Source of the DNA: PZPK01 sp963974595
GTDB lineage: Bacteria > Pseudomonadota > Gammaproteobacteria > Pseudomonadales > Oleiphilaceae
Length of the DNA stretch: 64,000 nucleotides
NCBI GenBank assembly: GCA_963974595.1
Contig: CAXBDA010000007.1
Span: 1 to 64,000, forward strand
Direction: 5' to 3'
Position 1 is the first letter of the stretch; each line of letters starts with the position of its first letter. The notes beneath the pieces are model-generated. The model saw nothing but the letters and a program-made list of their open reading frames with translations, was not told the origin of the DNA and did no database searches. A program made the translations under genes and the position numbers. Positions 1 through 7,873 of this stretch are shown here, in pieces.

Positions 1-56
1 ACTTCAAAACTTCAAAACTTCAAAACTTCAAAACTTCAAAACTTCAAAACTTCAAA
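1..56. repeat. Octanucleotide tandem repeat, at least 7 copies
   Basis: Seven perfect head-to-tail copies of the 8-bp unit ACTTCAAA fill the left edge of the window, so the true copy number may be higher. The array ends at an ATAT and is followed by non-repetitive DNA. An 8-bp unit is not a multiple of three, so inside a reading frame a change of copy number would shift the frame. No gene is visible that contains it. The nearest gene lies about 260 bases to the right and points toward the repeat. Confidence 0.95.
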
Positions 57-250
57 ATATTTTGGTGTGAGATTTTAAGGGGGTTCTGGGGGATGGCGCT
101 TACTTAAGTGGTTATTGCCACGCCATGAGCCTGCCGAAGGGGTGTTCCAGTATCTGCAAAATCACGCGTCTTGCGCGTTTCGACAACGAGCGTCATGATT
201 GTGGATATTTGGCTTAAGGGAGTGTCATGGGGTTTACTAGCCTTAACGCT
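57..250. other. Non-coding stretch right of the octamer repeat
   Basis: This stretch has no convincing gene. It holds a small possible hairpin (ATGGCG at 93-98 against CGCCAT at 121-126) and a second overlapping one (GTGG at 108-111 against CCAC at 118-121). A 30-codon ORF (125-217, plus strand) has no ribosome binding site and an unremarkable composition, so I do not call it. The DNA could be the 3' flank of a gene lying left of the window. Confidence 0.4.
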
Positions 251-293
251 AAAAAAACCTGAGTCTCGCTTGTTTGTCGAGATCAGGTTTTTT
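251..293 (-). terminator. Rho-independent terminator after the AdeT-family gene
   Basis: Two arms, AAAAAACCTGAGTCTCG and CGAGATCAGGTTTTTT, pair almost perfectly with one bulged base and a short loop. The flanking A and T runs make it usable in both directions. It lies 27 bases past the stop codon of the minus-strand binding-protein gene and so ends that transcript. Confidence 0.8.
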
Positions 294-319
294 GTTGCTG
301 GTTTCTTAAGGTAGCTTAC

Positions 320-1315
320 TTATTCAGGAGTAGCACATTCGCTTGCAGAAGGGTTCTCTGAACAGCGGACTTTCCAAAGGAGTTTTAATGCCTTAGGGTC
401 CATCTTGCCTTCTTCTTTGAGCGCTAGGCGAATCTCACGACTAAATTTAACTAATTCTTTTTGCGTTGTTTCATCAGTTTTTATCCAGTACTTAGAAGGG
501 ATTTCTTTTTCGGCATCAGAAACAAGTTTATTAATGTCTTTCAGTCTACCAACAACATAGTTGCGCATTTTTTCCCCAAAATCAGCAGGGAAAGCATCTT
601 TCTTGGTGATTGTTTGAAGCATTCCGTAGTAGAGGCGATAATCAAGAATGCCGCCTTTCTCGCCAAGGCCGTGATAAAGTTCGAATGTGTTGTAGGCTAG
701 TGCTGGCATGAAGAGTATGTCAATATTGCCGTTATTAAACTGGCCTGAAAAAGTTGCCAGAGATGTGCCTACTGGGGACGCACCTGCCATATTTGCTAGC
801 TTGTGAGTCTGAGGATCTTCATTTAATACTGATATCTTTTTACCGCTGAAATCCGCAACTGTATCAATAGAGCGATCATTTACGAAAGCAAACATAGAGC
901 CAACTGGCCATGCTGCAACAGCTTCGTATTGACCGTTTGTCATTATTCTTCCAGCTTTAGGGCTGGCAAGTGTAGCAAGTATTTTCCCTAGGCCATCATC
1001 AGAAATAATGCCACCTATTGCATCAAGAGTTCCTGCGAATGGTACGAACTGACGAGATAGTATTGCGCTTAAGTGTGCGCCATCGCATACACCAGCTTTA
1101 AAATCATTGGCGGCAACTTTTTCATCTGTATATGCAATAAACTCTAGATCTAAGTCCCAAGCAATTGCTTTGGGTTTAAGGTCTGAGTAAAAAGTCATTA
1201 CAGGTCCATTTTTCCCTACAGGATCCCAAGTGCAGATGCTTTTCTTTTCAAGTGCGAAAGAAAAAGAACTGATAAGAAGCAATATTGCTGTCAGTAGTGT
1301 TTTATTTGCCATCAT
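320..1315 (-). CDS. AdeT-family putative periplasmic solute-binding protein
   Basis: This is a 331-residue exported protein with a signal peptide over about residues 1-22 (hydrophobic run ending SFSFA). The mature part has no membrane segment. The start of the mature chain (CTWDPVGKNGP) and the block DEKVAANDFKAGVCDG followed by RQFVPFAGTLDAIGG match what I recall of the AdeT1/AdeT2 family. That family was named for supposed aminoglycoside efflux in Acinetobacter, but it has the look of a type 2 periplasmic binding protein. No transporter gene sits beside it, so the ligand and partner are unknown. It is monocistronic, ends at a clear terminator and is divergent from leuA. The start could be either of the two adjacent ATG codons. 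The family call is from sequence resemblance, and the role is inference. Confidence 0.75.
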   Translation of the reverse strand: MMANKTLLTAILLLISSFSFALEKKSICTWDPVGKNGPVMTFYSDLKPKAIAWDLDLEFIAYTDEKVAANDFKAGVCDGAHLSAILSRQFVPFAGTLDAIGGIISDDGLGKILATLASPKAGRIMTNGQYEAVAAWPVGSMFAFVNDRSIDTVADFSGKKISVLNEDPQTHKLANMAGASPVGTSLATFSGQFNNGNIDILFMPALAYNTFELYHGLGEKGGILDYRLYYGMLQTITKKDAFPADFGEKMRNYVVGRLKDINKLVSDAEKEIPSKYWIKTDETTQKELVKFSREIRLALKEEGKMDPKALKLLWKVRCSENPSASECATPE

Positions 1316-1372
1316 GGCTATTAATCCCCAAATTTAGTTTACAAGTATCAAAACGAGCTGAGAATTTTGGTC

Positions 1373-1378
1373 TATAAT
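1373..1378 (+). promoter_or_regulatory. Probable -10 element of the leuA transcript
   Basis: A perfect TATAAT stands about 210 bases before leuA and 14 bases before a short leucine-rich ORF. The -35 region about 17 bp upstream (around 1350-1355, AAAACG) is poor, so activation by a regulator is possible. The predicted start of transcription, near 1385, would leave a very short 5' end before the leader ORF. Confidence 0.5.
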
Positions 1379-1391
1379 GCGCCGGAGATCA

Positions 1392-1505
1392 ATGCTATTT
1401 ATGTCCTTATTAGTACTATTTCTCATTATCACTACTTTCAATGTTAAATATTACCTCGGGGCTCGTTACTGGATCTGTTGTGAGGGTGGGGTGATTACTG
1501 ATTGA
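1392..1505 (+). CDS. Possible leader peptide of leuA (37 codons)
   Basis: This short ORF lies between a TATAAT box and leuA and is too small for routine gene calling. It starts with ATG four bases after GGAG and encodes a 37-residue peptide whose first 13 residues are very hydrophobic. Six of its codons are for leucine (CTA, TTA, TTA, CTA, CTC, CTC), with four Ile and three Val. In enteric bacteria leuA is controlled by attenuation through a leucine-rich leader peptide, and this ORF sits where such a leader would. Against that reading, I see no strong terminator hairpin with a T run between it and leuA, and the leucine codons are not in one uninterrupted block. Treat it as a hypothesis. Confidence 0.4.
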   Translation: MLFMSLLVLFLIITTFNVKYYLGARYWICCEGGVITD

Positions 1506-1585
1506 ACCGGTAGGATGTTTTTGTCATTATACTCTTCCTTTAATTTTGTCCAATTTTTAGCGCACGTAATCTAGGAGTTAAGCTC

Positions 1586-3133
1586 ATGCTAGAGCAAAAT
1601 AAATTAGTTATTTTTGATACAACCTTGCGTGATGGTGAGCAGAGTCCAGGAGCCTCCATGACAAAGGCGGAGAAATTAAGGATTGCTCGTGCGCTTGAAA
1701 AAATGAAGGTAGATGTCATAGAGGCAGGATTTGCGATAGCGAGCAAAGGTGATTTCGATGCAATAAAGTCGATAGCCGATACTATTAAAGAATCGCGAGT
1801 GTGTAGTCTTTCTCGGGCCTTAGAAAAAGATATTGAATGTGCGGCGAGTGCTTTGAAGGGGGCCGCAGCATCACGAATTCACACATTTATTGCTACGTCT
1901 CCAATTCACATGAAATACAAGCTTCAGATGAATCCCGATGCAGTTGTTGATCAGGCAGTAAAGTCTGTTAAGTTCGCCAGAAATTTTACGGATGACATCG
2001 AGTTTTCTTGTGAGGATGCGGGTAGGTCAGAGTTTGAATTTTTATGTAGAATAATTGAGGCTGCTATCGATGCGGGCGCTACAACTATCAATATTCCAGA
2101 TACGGTTGGCTATGCAATTCCAGATCAATTTGGTCAAACTATTCGAAACTTGCTTAATACTATTCCTAATGCAGATAAAGCTATATTTTCAGTTCATTGT
2201 CATAACGACTTAGGTTTGGCTGTTGCTAACTCGTTATCGGCTGTTAGCAATGGTGCAAGGCAGGTTGAATGTACAGTGAATGGTTTGGGAGAGAGGGCGG
2301 GTAACGCTTCTCTTGAAGAAATTGTAATGGCTATTAAGACGAGGTCTGACTTTTTTGACTTGAGCACGTCCATCGATACAACCCAGATAGTATCTTCCTC
2401 AAGGCTTGTTTCTACTATTACAGGTTTTCCTGTGCAGCCTAATAAAGCAATTGTGGGTGCAAATGCTTTTGCTCATGAATCGGGTATACATCAAGATGGT
2501 ATTCTAAAGCATCGTGAAACATATGAAATTATGAAGGCTGAAGATGTTGGCTGGAATACTAATAGCTTAGTGCTAGGCAAACACTCTGGCCGTAATGCGT
2601 TTAGAAACAGAATTGAAGAATTGGGAATTACACTTGAGTCTGAAACAGAATTAAATGAAGCTTTTTCGGCTTTCAAATCGTTGGCAGATAAGAAGCATGA
2701 GATCTTCGATGAGGATCTTCATGCACTTGTAAGTTCAACTAAAAAACTTGAAGAGAATGATAGTTATTCCTTGGTGTGCATGTCTGTATGTTCTGAAACG
2801 GGTGTTGTGCCTGTTTCAAAAGTCACTCTTTTGATTGATGGCGATGAGCAGACAGCGGAGTCGGAAGGGGGGGGGCCTGTTGATGCTACATTTAAAGCGA
2901 TTGAGTCAATTGTTTCCTCAGGCTGTAACCTTCAGCTTTACTCGGTCAACGCGATCACTAGTGGAACAGATTCGCAAGGAGAAGTAACGGTTCGTCTGGA
3001 ATTAAATGGTCGTATAGTGAATGGCATGGGAGCTGATACAGATATCGTGATTGCTTCAGCGAAAGCATATTTGCATGCCTTAAATATTATGCATAAATAC
3101 TCGCCTAAAAAACATCCACAAGGTGACGTTTAA
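1586..3133 (+). CDS. leuA: 2-isopropylmalate synthase
   Basis: LeuA condenses acetyl-CoA with 2-oxoisovalerate, the first committed step of leucine synthesis in the cytoplasm. The 515 residues match the usual length of the long bacterial form. The catalytic TIM barrel opens with FDTTLRDGEQSPGASM (about 10-25), carries the metal-binding HCH of SVHCHNDLGLA (about 204-206) and has GLGERAGNASLEE. The C-terminal third is the leucine-sensing regulatory domain, with the typical GGPVDATFKAIE. AGGAG lies 8 bases before the ATG. A run of nine G bases (2867-2875) lies inside the regulatory-domain coding region. The rest of the leucine genes are not in this window. Confidence 0.97.
   Translation: MLEQNKLVIFDTTLRDGEQSPGASMTKAEKLRIARALEKMKVDVIEAGFAIASKGDFDAIKSIADTIKESRVCSLSRALEKDIECAASALKGAAASRIHTFIATSPIHMKYKLQMNPDAVVDQAVKSVKFARNFTDDIEFSCEDAGRSEFEFLCRIIEAAIDAGATTINIPDTVGYAIPDQFGQTIRNLLNTIPNADKAIFSVHCHNDLGLAVANSLSAVSNGARQVECTVNGLGERAGNASLEEIVMAIKTRSDFFDLSTSIDTTQIVSSSRLVSTITGFPVQPNKAIVGANAFAHESGIHQDGILKHRETYEIMKAEDVGWNTNSLVLGKHSGRNAFRNRIEELGITLESETELNEAFSAFKSLADKKHEIFDEDLHALVSSTKKLEENDSYSLVCMSVCSETGVVPVSKVTLLIDGDEQTAESEGGGPVDATFKAIESIVSSGCNLQLYSVNAITSGTDSQGEVTVRLELNGRIVNGMGADTDIVIASAKAYLHALNIMHKYSPKKHPQGDV
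2867..2875. repeat. G9 homopolymer inside leuA
   Basis: Nine consecutive G bases encode part of a Glu-Gly-Gly-Gly-Pro stretch just before the conserved PVDA motif of the LeuA regulatory domain. The frame is intact as given. A slip of one base would truncate the feedback domain while leaving the catalytic barrel. Confidence 0.9.
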
Positions 3134-3141
3134 TTTATCCT

Positions 3142-3894
3142 ATGGGAAATGTACAGGGTCGTCACGATCTTCTCCAAAGTCTTGGTGTTAGTCAATGGTA
3201 TAGCAAATATGCATTGCCAAATACTGTTATAACCCCAGATAAGCTGTTTCTTAGAGATGAGGAGCTTCAGCGGGATGTACTGGGTGATTCTAGTCTTGAG
3301 TCATCAGTTGCTGAGGTTCTAAAGCAGCCTCTGGCCATAAATTCTGTTATGGCAGATCTAACTTCTGAGAAGTCAAGTCTGCCTGGATTAACTGCTGATG
3401 CTTCTGGAGCAATTATAAGGCCTGCTACAGTAGTCAGTTTATCTCTATCAATGGCAAGATTTGATGATCTTTTAATCTGCTATGAAAGTATTGTGGGTAG
3501 TGTTGGGGGGGTAAAGTTAGAGCAGGCTCTTTTATTATCTATTATCAAGTCGTTAGGCTCAGGTATTGAAGGGGCAAATGAGCTGGATTGTTGTCAGTCT
3601 TTCGTTTGGCCGCCCTTTTTGGCAGAGAGCCTTCAGCATGATCAGTCTAAATACTTTGAGCTTTCTTTAAGGTGTTGGCTTGGTTCGCAGGGCTTGGATA
3701 GTGTCAGTAGGATTCTGTATTTTGGTTCGAATTATAGTCAGATAGAAAATGTTGTTCTAGAGCTTAGGTCTGAGTCTGAAGCTGGGTTTACTGTTCTTCC
3801 TGTGGCTGTGACTTTGTCTGAACTGCTGGGTGCGCCAGTTAAGAAAAAAAGCCTTTGGTCGGTATTATCTTGTGTTGGTGTGTCGAGTGTCTGA
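3142..3894 (+). CDS. holD: DNA polymerase III psi subunit-like protein (HolD-like)
   Basis: The 250-residue product starts with GRHDLLQSLGVSQWYSKYAL (about 6-25). This resembles the N-terminal segment of E. coli psi (LQQLGITQW), which binds the DnaX clamp loader. The gene directly precedes rimI and prfC, as holD does in E. coli (holD-rimI-yjjG-prfC). Psi links the chi subunit, and through it SSB, to the clamp loader. The protein is nearly twice the length of E. coli psi (137). Its remainder has no motif I can assign apart from a VWPPFLAES block near residue 155. It starts 8 bases after leuA and overlaps the probable rimI start. The N-terminus plus synteny support the call, and the rest is inference. 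It could instead be a clamp-loader-binding protein of other function. Confidence 0.6.
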   Translation: MGNVQGRHDLLQSLGVSQWYSKYALPNTVITPDKLFLRDEELQRDVLGDSSLESSVAEVLKQPLAINSVMADLTSEKSSLPGLTADASGAIIRPATVVSLSLSMARFDDLLICYESIVGSVGGVKLEQALLLSIIKSLGSGIEGANELDCCQSFVWPPFLAESLQHDQSKYFELSLRCWLGSQGLDSVSRILYFGSNYSQIENVVLELRSESEAGFTVLPVAVTLSELLGAPVKKKSLWSVLSCVGVSSV

Positions 3895-4378
3895 CATCCT
3901 TGGTTCCAGTTTAAAAACCGCCTATAGCTTGCGTAAGATGAATGTTTCCCATCTTGATGAGGTTATGGAGATAGAGTGTTTGGCTTACGAGTTTTCATGG
4001 ACTAGATCGATGTTTGAGTCTAGCTTGACCTCTAATCATGAATGTTGCTTGTTATATGTCGACAATACAATTATTGGGTATGCCATAATGAGCTTCATTC
4101 TCGATGAAGCTCATTTGTTAAATATATGTATTTCCCCAAAATATGAAGGTAGAGGGTTTGGTCGTGTGCTGTTACGAGAGTTAATTGTAAGGGCTGGGTC
4201 TAAGGGGAGTTTGTGGCTTTTTTTGGAAGTTAGAATGTCTCACTCTCGTGCTATACAGTTGTATTTCTCTGAAGGGTTTAATGAAGTTGGTGTTAGGCCT
4301 AATTATTACCCCTCTAAAAAAGGTCGTGAAGATGCTCTTCTGATGACGCTGGATTTAAGTGTTGATGTGACGGTTTAG
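3887..4378 (+). CDS. rimI: Ribosomal-protein-alanine N-acetyltransferase
   Basis: RimI acetylates the N-terminal alanine of ribosomal protein S18 using acetyl-CoA. The GNAT fold shows the acetyl-CoA loop EGRGFGR in ICISPKYEGRGFGRVLL, then LEVRMSHSRAIQLYFSEGF and the family signature NYYPSKKGREDALLM. I chose the GTG at 3887, which overlaps the end of the holD-like gene by 8 bases. It gives 163 residues and restores the first strand of the fold. An ATG at 3830 would lengthen the protein by 19 residues with no family support, and the ATG at 3941 would remove part of strand one. The start is uncertain and the function is well supported. Confidence 0.88.
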   Translation: MSDILGSSLKTAYSLRKMNVSHLDEVMEIECLAYEFSWTRSMFESSLTSNHECCLLYVDNTIIGYAIMSFILDEAHLLNICISPKYEGRGFGRVLLRELIVRAGSKGSLWLFLEVRMSHSRAIQLYFSEGFNEVGVRPNYYPSKKGREDALLMTLDLSVDVTV

Positions 4379-4437
4379 TTGCTGGGTGCTCTGTGTGCGC
4401 TTGGTTTATATGTTTTTTATAGGGTATTTGTTTTTAA

Positions 4438-6018
4438 ATGTCTCAATTTCTTGAAGAAATAAATAATAGAAGAACGTTCGCGATAATTTCGCACCCTGAT
4501 GCGGGTAAGACCACGATTACCGAAAAAGTATTATTGTTTGGTCAGGCCATCCAAAAGGCAGGTACTGTAAAGGGTAAGAAAAGTGGTCAGCATGCGAAGT
4601 CTGATTGGATGGAAATGGAAAAAGAAAGGGGGATTTCTGTCACTACCTCTGTTATGCAATTTCCATATAACAATTGCTTGGTTAACTTGTTGGATACACC
4701 GGGGCATGCAGACTTCTCGGAAGATACTTATCGTACTTTGACTGCTGTTGACTCGTGTTTAATGGTGATTGATGCGGCGAAAGGTGTAGAAGAAAGAACG
4801 GTAAAGTTGATGGAGGTGACTCGCTTACGTGATACGCCGATAATCACTTTTATGAATAAGCTGGATCGGGATACTCGAGACCCTATCGAATTGTTGGATG
4901 AGGTTGAGAGTGTCTTGGATATTGCGTGCGCGCCAATTACGTGGCCTATAGGTATGGGTAAGGAGTTTAAAGGGGTTTATGACTTATACCGCGATGAAGT
5001 AATTCTGTATAAGACTGGTCAAGGGCATAAGATTCAAGAGGCTCGTGTAATTAAAGGTATAGACAATCCAGAACTTGAGTCGTATGTAGGTTTGTATGCT
5101 CAGGATTTAAAAGATGAAATTGAGCTGGTTCGAGGGGCGTCGCATGAGTTTGATCACGAGTTATTTTTATCTGGAGATTTAACGCCTGTGTATTTCGGGA
5201 CTGCTTTAGGAAACTTTGGTGTTGATCATATGCTCAGCGGTCTTACCAAATGGGCGCCAGCACCTATGCCGCGCGCATCTAAAACAAGGCTTGTGAAGCC
5301 AGAAGAAGAAAAGTTTACCGGCTTTGTATTTAAAATTCAGGCAAATATGGATCCTCAGCATAGAGATCGCATTGCATTTATGCGTATTTGCTCTGGCGTT
5401 TACCAAAAAGGAATGAAGTTTAAACATGTTCGTATTAACAAGGATGTAAGAATTTCTGATGCTGTAACGTTTATGGCGGGAGATCGAGAACATGCGGAGC
5501 TAGCTTATCCAGGGGATATAATTGGCGTGCATAATCATGGCACTATTCAAATTGGCGATACCTTTACTGAAGGTGAAGATTTGCACTTTTCGGGGATACC
5601 TAATTTTGCCCCTGAGTTATTTCAGCGCATACGTCTCAAAGATCCACTTAAAATGAAGCAGCTTAATAAAGGGCTTATTCAGCTCTCTGAAGAGGGTGCT
5701 GTTCAGGTTTTTCGGCCTTTTAAGTCTAATGATTTGATTGTTGGGGCTGTTGGGGTATTGCAGTTTGATGTGGTCGTTCATCGTTTAAGGTATGAATACA
5801 AAGTTGAAGCTATTTATGAATCTATAAATGTTGCCACTGCTAGATGGGTGACATCCGATAATCAGGCTAAATTGTCCGAATTTCAGAAGAAGTGCCATGA
5901 TAACTTAGCTCTGGATGGTGGTGATAACCTAAGTTACGTGGCTCCCACTATGGTTAATCTCCAGTTGGCAGAAGAGCGTTATCCAGATATAAAATTTAGA
6001 AAAACCAGAGAGCATTGA
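4438..6018 (+). CDS. prfC: Peptide chain release factor 3
   Basis: RF3 is the GTPase that removes RF1 and RF2 from the ribosome after peptide release. The 526-residue product has the family length. The translational GTPase motifs are in order: SHPDAGKTT (about 18-26, P-loop), DTPGHADF (about 85-92, G3) and NKLDRD (about 140, G4). The phrase MEMEKERGISVTTSVMQF covers switch I. The C-terminal part carries the RF3-specific domain (GVLQFDVVVHRL). It follows rimI after 59 bases, and its stop overlaps the TTG start of the TatD gene, so the two are translationally coupled. Confidence 0.97.
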   Translation: MSQFLEEINNRRTFAIISHPDAGKTTITEKVLLFGQAIQKAGTVKGKKSGQHAKSDWMEMEKERGISVTTSVMQFPYNNCLVNLLDTPGHADFSEDTYRTLTAVDSCLMVIDAAKGVEERTVKLMEVTRLRDTPIITFMNKLDRDTRDPIELLDEVESVLDIACAPITWPIGMGKEFKGVYDLYRDEVILYKTGQGHKIQEARVIKGIDNPELESYVGLYAQDLKDEIELVRGASHEFDHELFLSGDLTPVYFGTALGNFGVDHMLSGLTKWAPAPMPRASKTRLVKPEEEKFTGFVFKIQANMDPQHRDRIAFMRICSGVYQKGMKFKHVRINKDVRISDAVTFMAGDREHAELAYPGDIIGVHNHGTIQIGDTFTEGEDLHFSGIPNFAPELFQRIRLKDPLKMKQLNKGLIQLSEEGAVQVFRPFKSNDLIVGAVGVLQFDVVVHRLRYEYKVEAIYESINVATARWVTSDNQAKLSEFQKKCHDNLALDGGDNLSYVAPTMVNLQLAEERYPDIKFRKTREH

Positions 6019-6833
6019 TCGGAGTGTTTGCTGATACCCACTGTCATCTTGATTTTGAAGGCTTCTCGGGTCGCCTTGAGGGCTTAAAAGGTGCGATGAC
6101 GGAGGAGTGTTTGGCGATGGTGGTGGTCCCTTCCGTTGCTGTTTCAAATTGGAATAAGATTGTTGACTTGTGCGATAAGGATGAACGTTTTTTTTATGCT
6201 TTAGGTTTGCATCCTTATTTTATTGAGGACCATAAGATCTCAGATGTTCTAGCTTTAGAAGAGAAAATGTCGGTACTAAGTGCTATTAAAGAGGCTGGTT
6301 TGGTTGCGGTGGGTGAGATTGGTTTGGACGCAACCCAGCCTGATATTGATAAGCAGCTTAAGTTATTTGAGATGCAGCTAGGTCTGGCTCAAAAATATAA
6401 GCTTCCCGTTATCGTTCATGTTCGAAAGTTGCATTCTCTGGTCATTAGTACGCTGAAAAAATTCTCATTGGTTGGAGGGGTTGTTCATGCTTTTTCGGGT
6501 AGTTATGAATTGATGATGAGCTATATTAATTTAGGCTTTAAAATCGGTGTTGGTCCAGTGATCACTTGGGGAGCATCTAATAAAACAAGAGCAGCTTTAG
6601 TAAAGGCGCCAGTAAGTAGTCTTGTTCTTGAAACGGATGCGCCAGATATGTTTGTAGCTGGTATTGATAAATCACAAGCAAGTCCTCTTGATGTAATGAG
6701 GGTGTTTAGTGTGTTGAATGAGATGCGGCCTGAGTCTCGATGTGATTTGATGGAGCATTTATGGGCTAATTCACTTCATTTATTTAACAAAAGCGCGGGT
6801 AGTGTTAAAAATTTAAAAAGTACTGGTAATTAA
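6015..6833 (+). CDS. TatD-family metal-dependent hydrolase (DNase-like)
   Basis: The 272-residue protein is a TatD/YcfH/YjjV-type TIM-barrel hydrolase. Metal ligands are visible in ADTHCHLD (about 6-13), GEIGLD (near 100), VHVRK (near 134), VHAFSGS (near 153) and LETDAPD (near 209). These enzymes are two-metal nucleases linked to DNA repair and RNA or D-aminoacyl-tRNA processing, and the exact substrate here is not predictable. I chose TTG at 6015, which overlaps the prfC stop (TTGA). A GTG at 6024 is an alternative three codons in. E. coli has a TatD paralogue (yjjV) in the same chromosomal neighbourhood as prfC. Confidence 0.88.
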   Translation: MIGVFADTHCHLDFEGFSGRLEGLKGAMTEECLAMVVVPSVAVSNWNKIVDLCDKDERFFYALGLHPYFIEDHKISDVLALEEKMSVLSAIKEAGLVAVGEIGLDATQPDIDKQLKLFEMQLGLAQKYKLPVIVHVRKLHSLVISTLKKFSLVGGVVHAFSGSYELMMSYINLGFKIGVGPVITWGASNKTRAALVKAPVSSLVLETDAPDMFVAGIDKSQASPLDVMRVFSVLNEMRPESRCDLMEHLWANSLHLFNKSAGSVKNLKSTGN

Positions 6834-6847
6834 GTTGATTTTTATAT

Positions 6848-6853
6848 TACAAT
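6848..6853 (+). promoter_or_regulatory. Possible -10 element of rplM-rpsI
   Basis: TACAAT followed by a GC-rich discriminator (TCGCGCC) lies 132 bases before rplM, as expected for growth-rate-controlled ribosomal protein promoters. The -35 is weak. The remaining leader of about 120 bases could hold the site for L13 autoregulation, but I see no clear structure. Confidence 0.4.
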
Positions 6854-6984
6854 TCGCGCCCTAAAAAATTATCGGTATGTTTTTGAGTCAGCCCCGTCTC
6901 CTAATCATGCTGGAATGCAGAAACACCTAATTAATTTACTTATTAGGGTTGGTAAGCTCAAAAGAGCATAAAAGGCGAAATTAA

Positions 6985-7413
6985 ATGAAAACGTTAAGTG
7001 CAAAACCAGAAAGCGTAAGGCGCGACTGGTACGTAGTCGATGCAGCAGGCAAAACACTTGGTCGCTTATCAAGTGAAATTGCGAGCCGTTTAAGGGGCAA
7101 GCATAAGCCAGAATATACACCTCATGTAGATACAGGCGATTATATCGTTATTGTAAATGCAGAGAAAATTGCAGTAACCGGTAAAAAAATGAGTGATAAA
7201 ATCTATCACAGGCATACTGGTTATATTGGTGGTTTAAAATCAATATCGCTTGATAAATTGATTGTGAAAGCGCCAGAGCAAGTTATTGAAATCGCAGTCA
7301 AGGGGATGCTTCCAAAGGGTCCTTTAGGTCGTGAAATGTTTAAGAAGTTGAAAGTGTATGCCGGTGAAAATCACCCACATACTGCTCAGCAGCCACAAGC
7401 TTTAGAAATTTAA
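6985..7413 (+). CDS. rplM: 50S ribosomal protein L13
   Basis: L13 is an early-assembling protein of the large subunit. The 142 residues are the standard length, from MKTLSAKPESVRRDWYVVDA to the ENHPHTAQQPQ tail. The hallmark blocks GKTLGRLSSEIASRLRGKHK and GMLPKGPLGREMFKKLKVYAG are intact. The leader ends in a purine-rich AAAGGCG before the ATG. rpsI follows after 12 bases, the usual rplM-rpsI operon. Confidence 0.99.
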   Translation: MKTLSAKPESVRRDWYVVDAAGKTLGRLSSEIASRLRGKHKPEYTPHVDTGDYIVIVNAEKIAVTGKKMSDKIYHRHTGYIGGLKSISLDKLIVKAPEQVIEIAVKGMLPKGPLGREMFKKLKVYAGENHPHTAQQPQALEI

Positions 7414-7425
7414 CGGAAGGCGATT

Positions 7426-7818
7426 ATGTCAATTACATACAATTATGGTACAGGTCGTCGTAAATCTTCAGCGGCGCGCGTTTTTATGAAGTCTGGTGGC
7501 GGAAATATTGAAGTTAATGGACGGCCATTGGATAAGTTTTTTGGTCGTAAGACAGCTCAAATGGTTGTTAGGCAGCCTCTTGAGTTGCTATCTTTAGCTG
7601 ATAAGTTTGATTTAAAAATCACTGTTAAAGGTGGTGGTACTACTGGTCAGGCAGGTGCTATTCGTCATGGTATTGCTAGAGCGCTTATGCAATATGATGA
7701 GTCTTTAAGAGCGCCGTTGCGTGAAGCTGGCTGGGTTACTCGTGATGCGAGATCGGTTGAGCGTAAGAAAGTTGGTCTACGTAAAGCTCGTAAGAAGCCG
7801 CAGTTCTCTAAGCGATAA
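7426..7818 (+). CDS. rpsI: 30S ribosomal protein S9
   Basis: S9 is a small-subunit head protein whose C-terminal tail reaches the P-site tRNA. The 130 residues have the family length, starting YGTGRRKSSAARVF and ending in the basic tail RKKPQFSKR with the invariant terminal Lys-Arg. It is co-transcribed with rplM and followed by a probable terminator. Confidence 0.99.
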   Translation: MSITYNYGTGRRKSSAARVFMKSGGGNIEVNGRPLDKFFGRKTAQMVVRQPLELLSLADKFDLKITVKGGGTTGQAGAIRHGIARALMQYDESLRAPLREAGWVTRDARSVERKKVGLRKARKKPQFSKR

Positions 7819-7832
7819 ATTACAAGAGCTGG

Positions 7833-7873
7833 AAAAACGCTTGTCAGCTTTTGTTGTCAGGCGTTTTTTTTTA
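7833..7873 (+). terminator. Probable terminator of rplM-rpsI
   Basis: AAAAACGC (7833-7840) pairs with GCGTTTTT (7861-7868), and a T run follows. The loop is long (20 bases) and carries a direct TTGTCAG repeat, so the structure is weaker than a textbook terminator. Its place, 14 bases past the rpsI stop, supports the call. Confidence 0.6.

Noticed and set aside
125..217. A 30-codon plus-strand ORF right of the octamer repeat
   Set aside because: No ribosome binding site, Cys/Arg-rich random-looking composition, and no neighbour that suggests a role.
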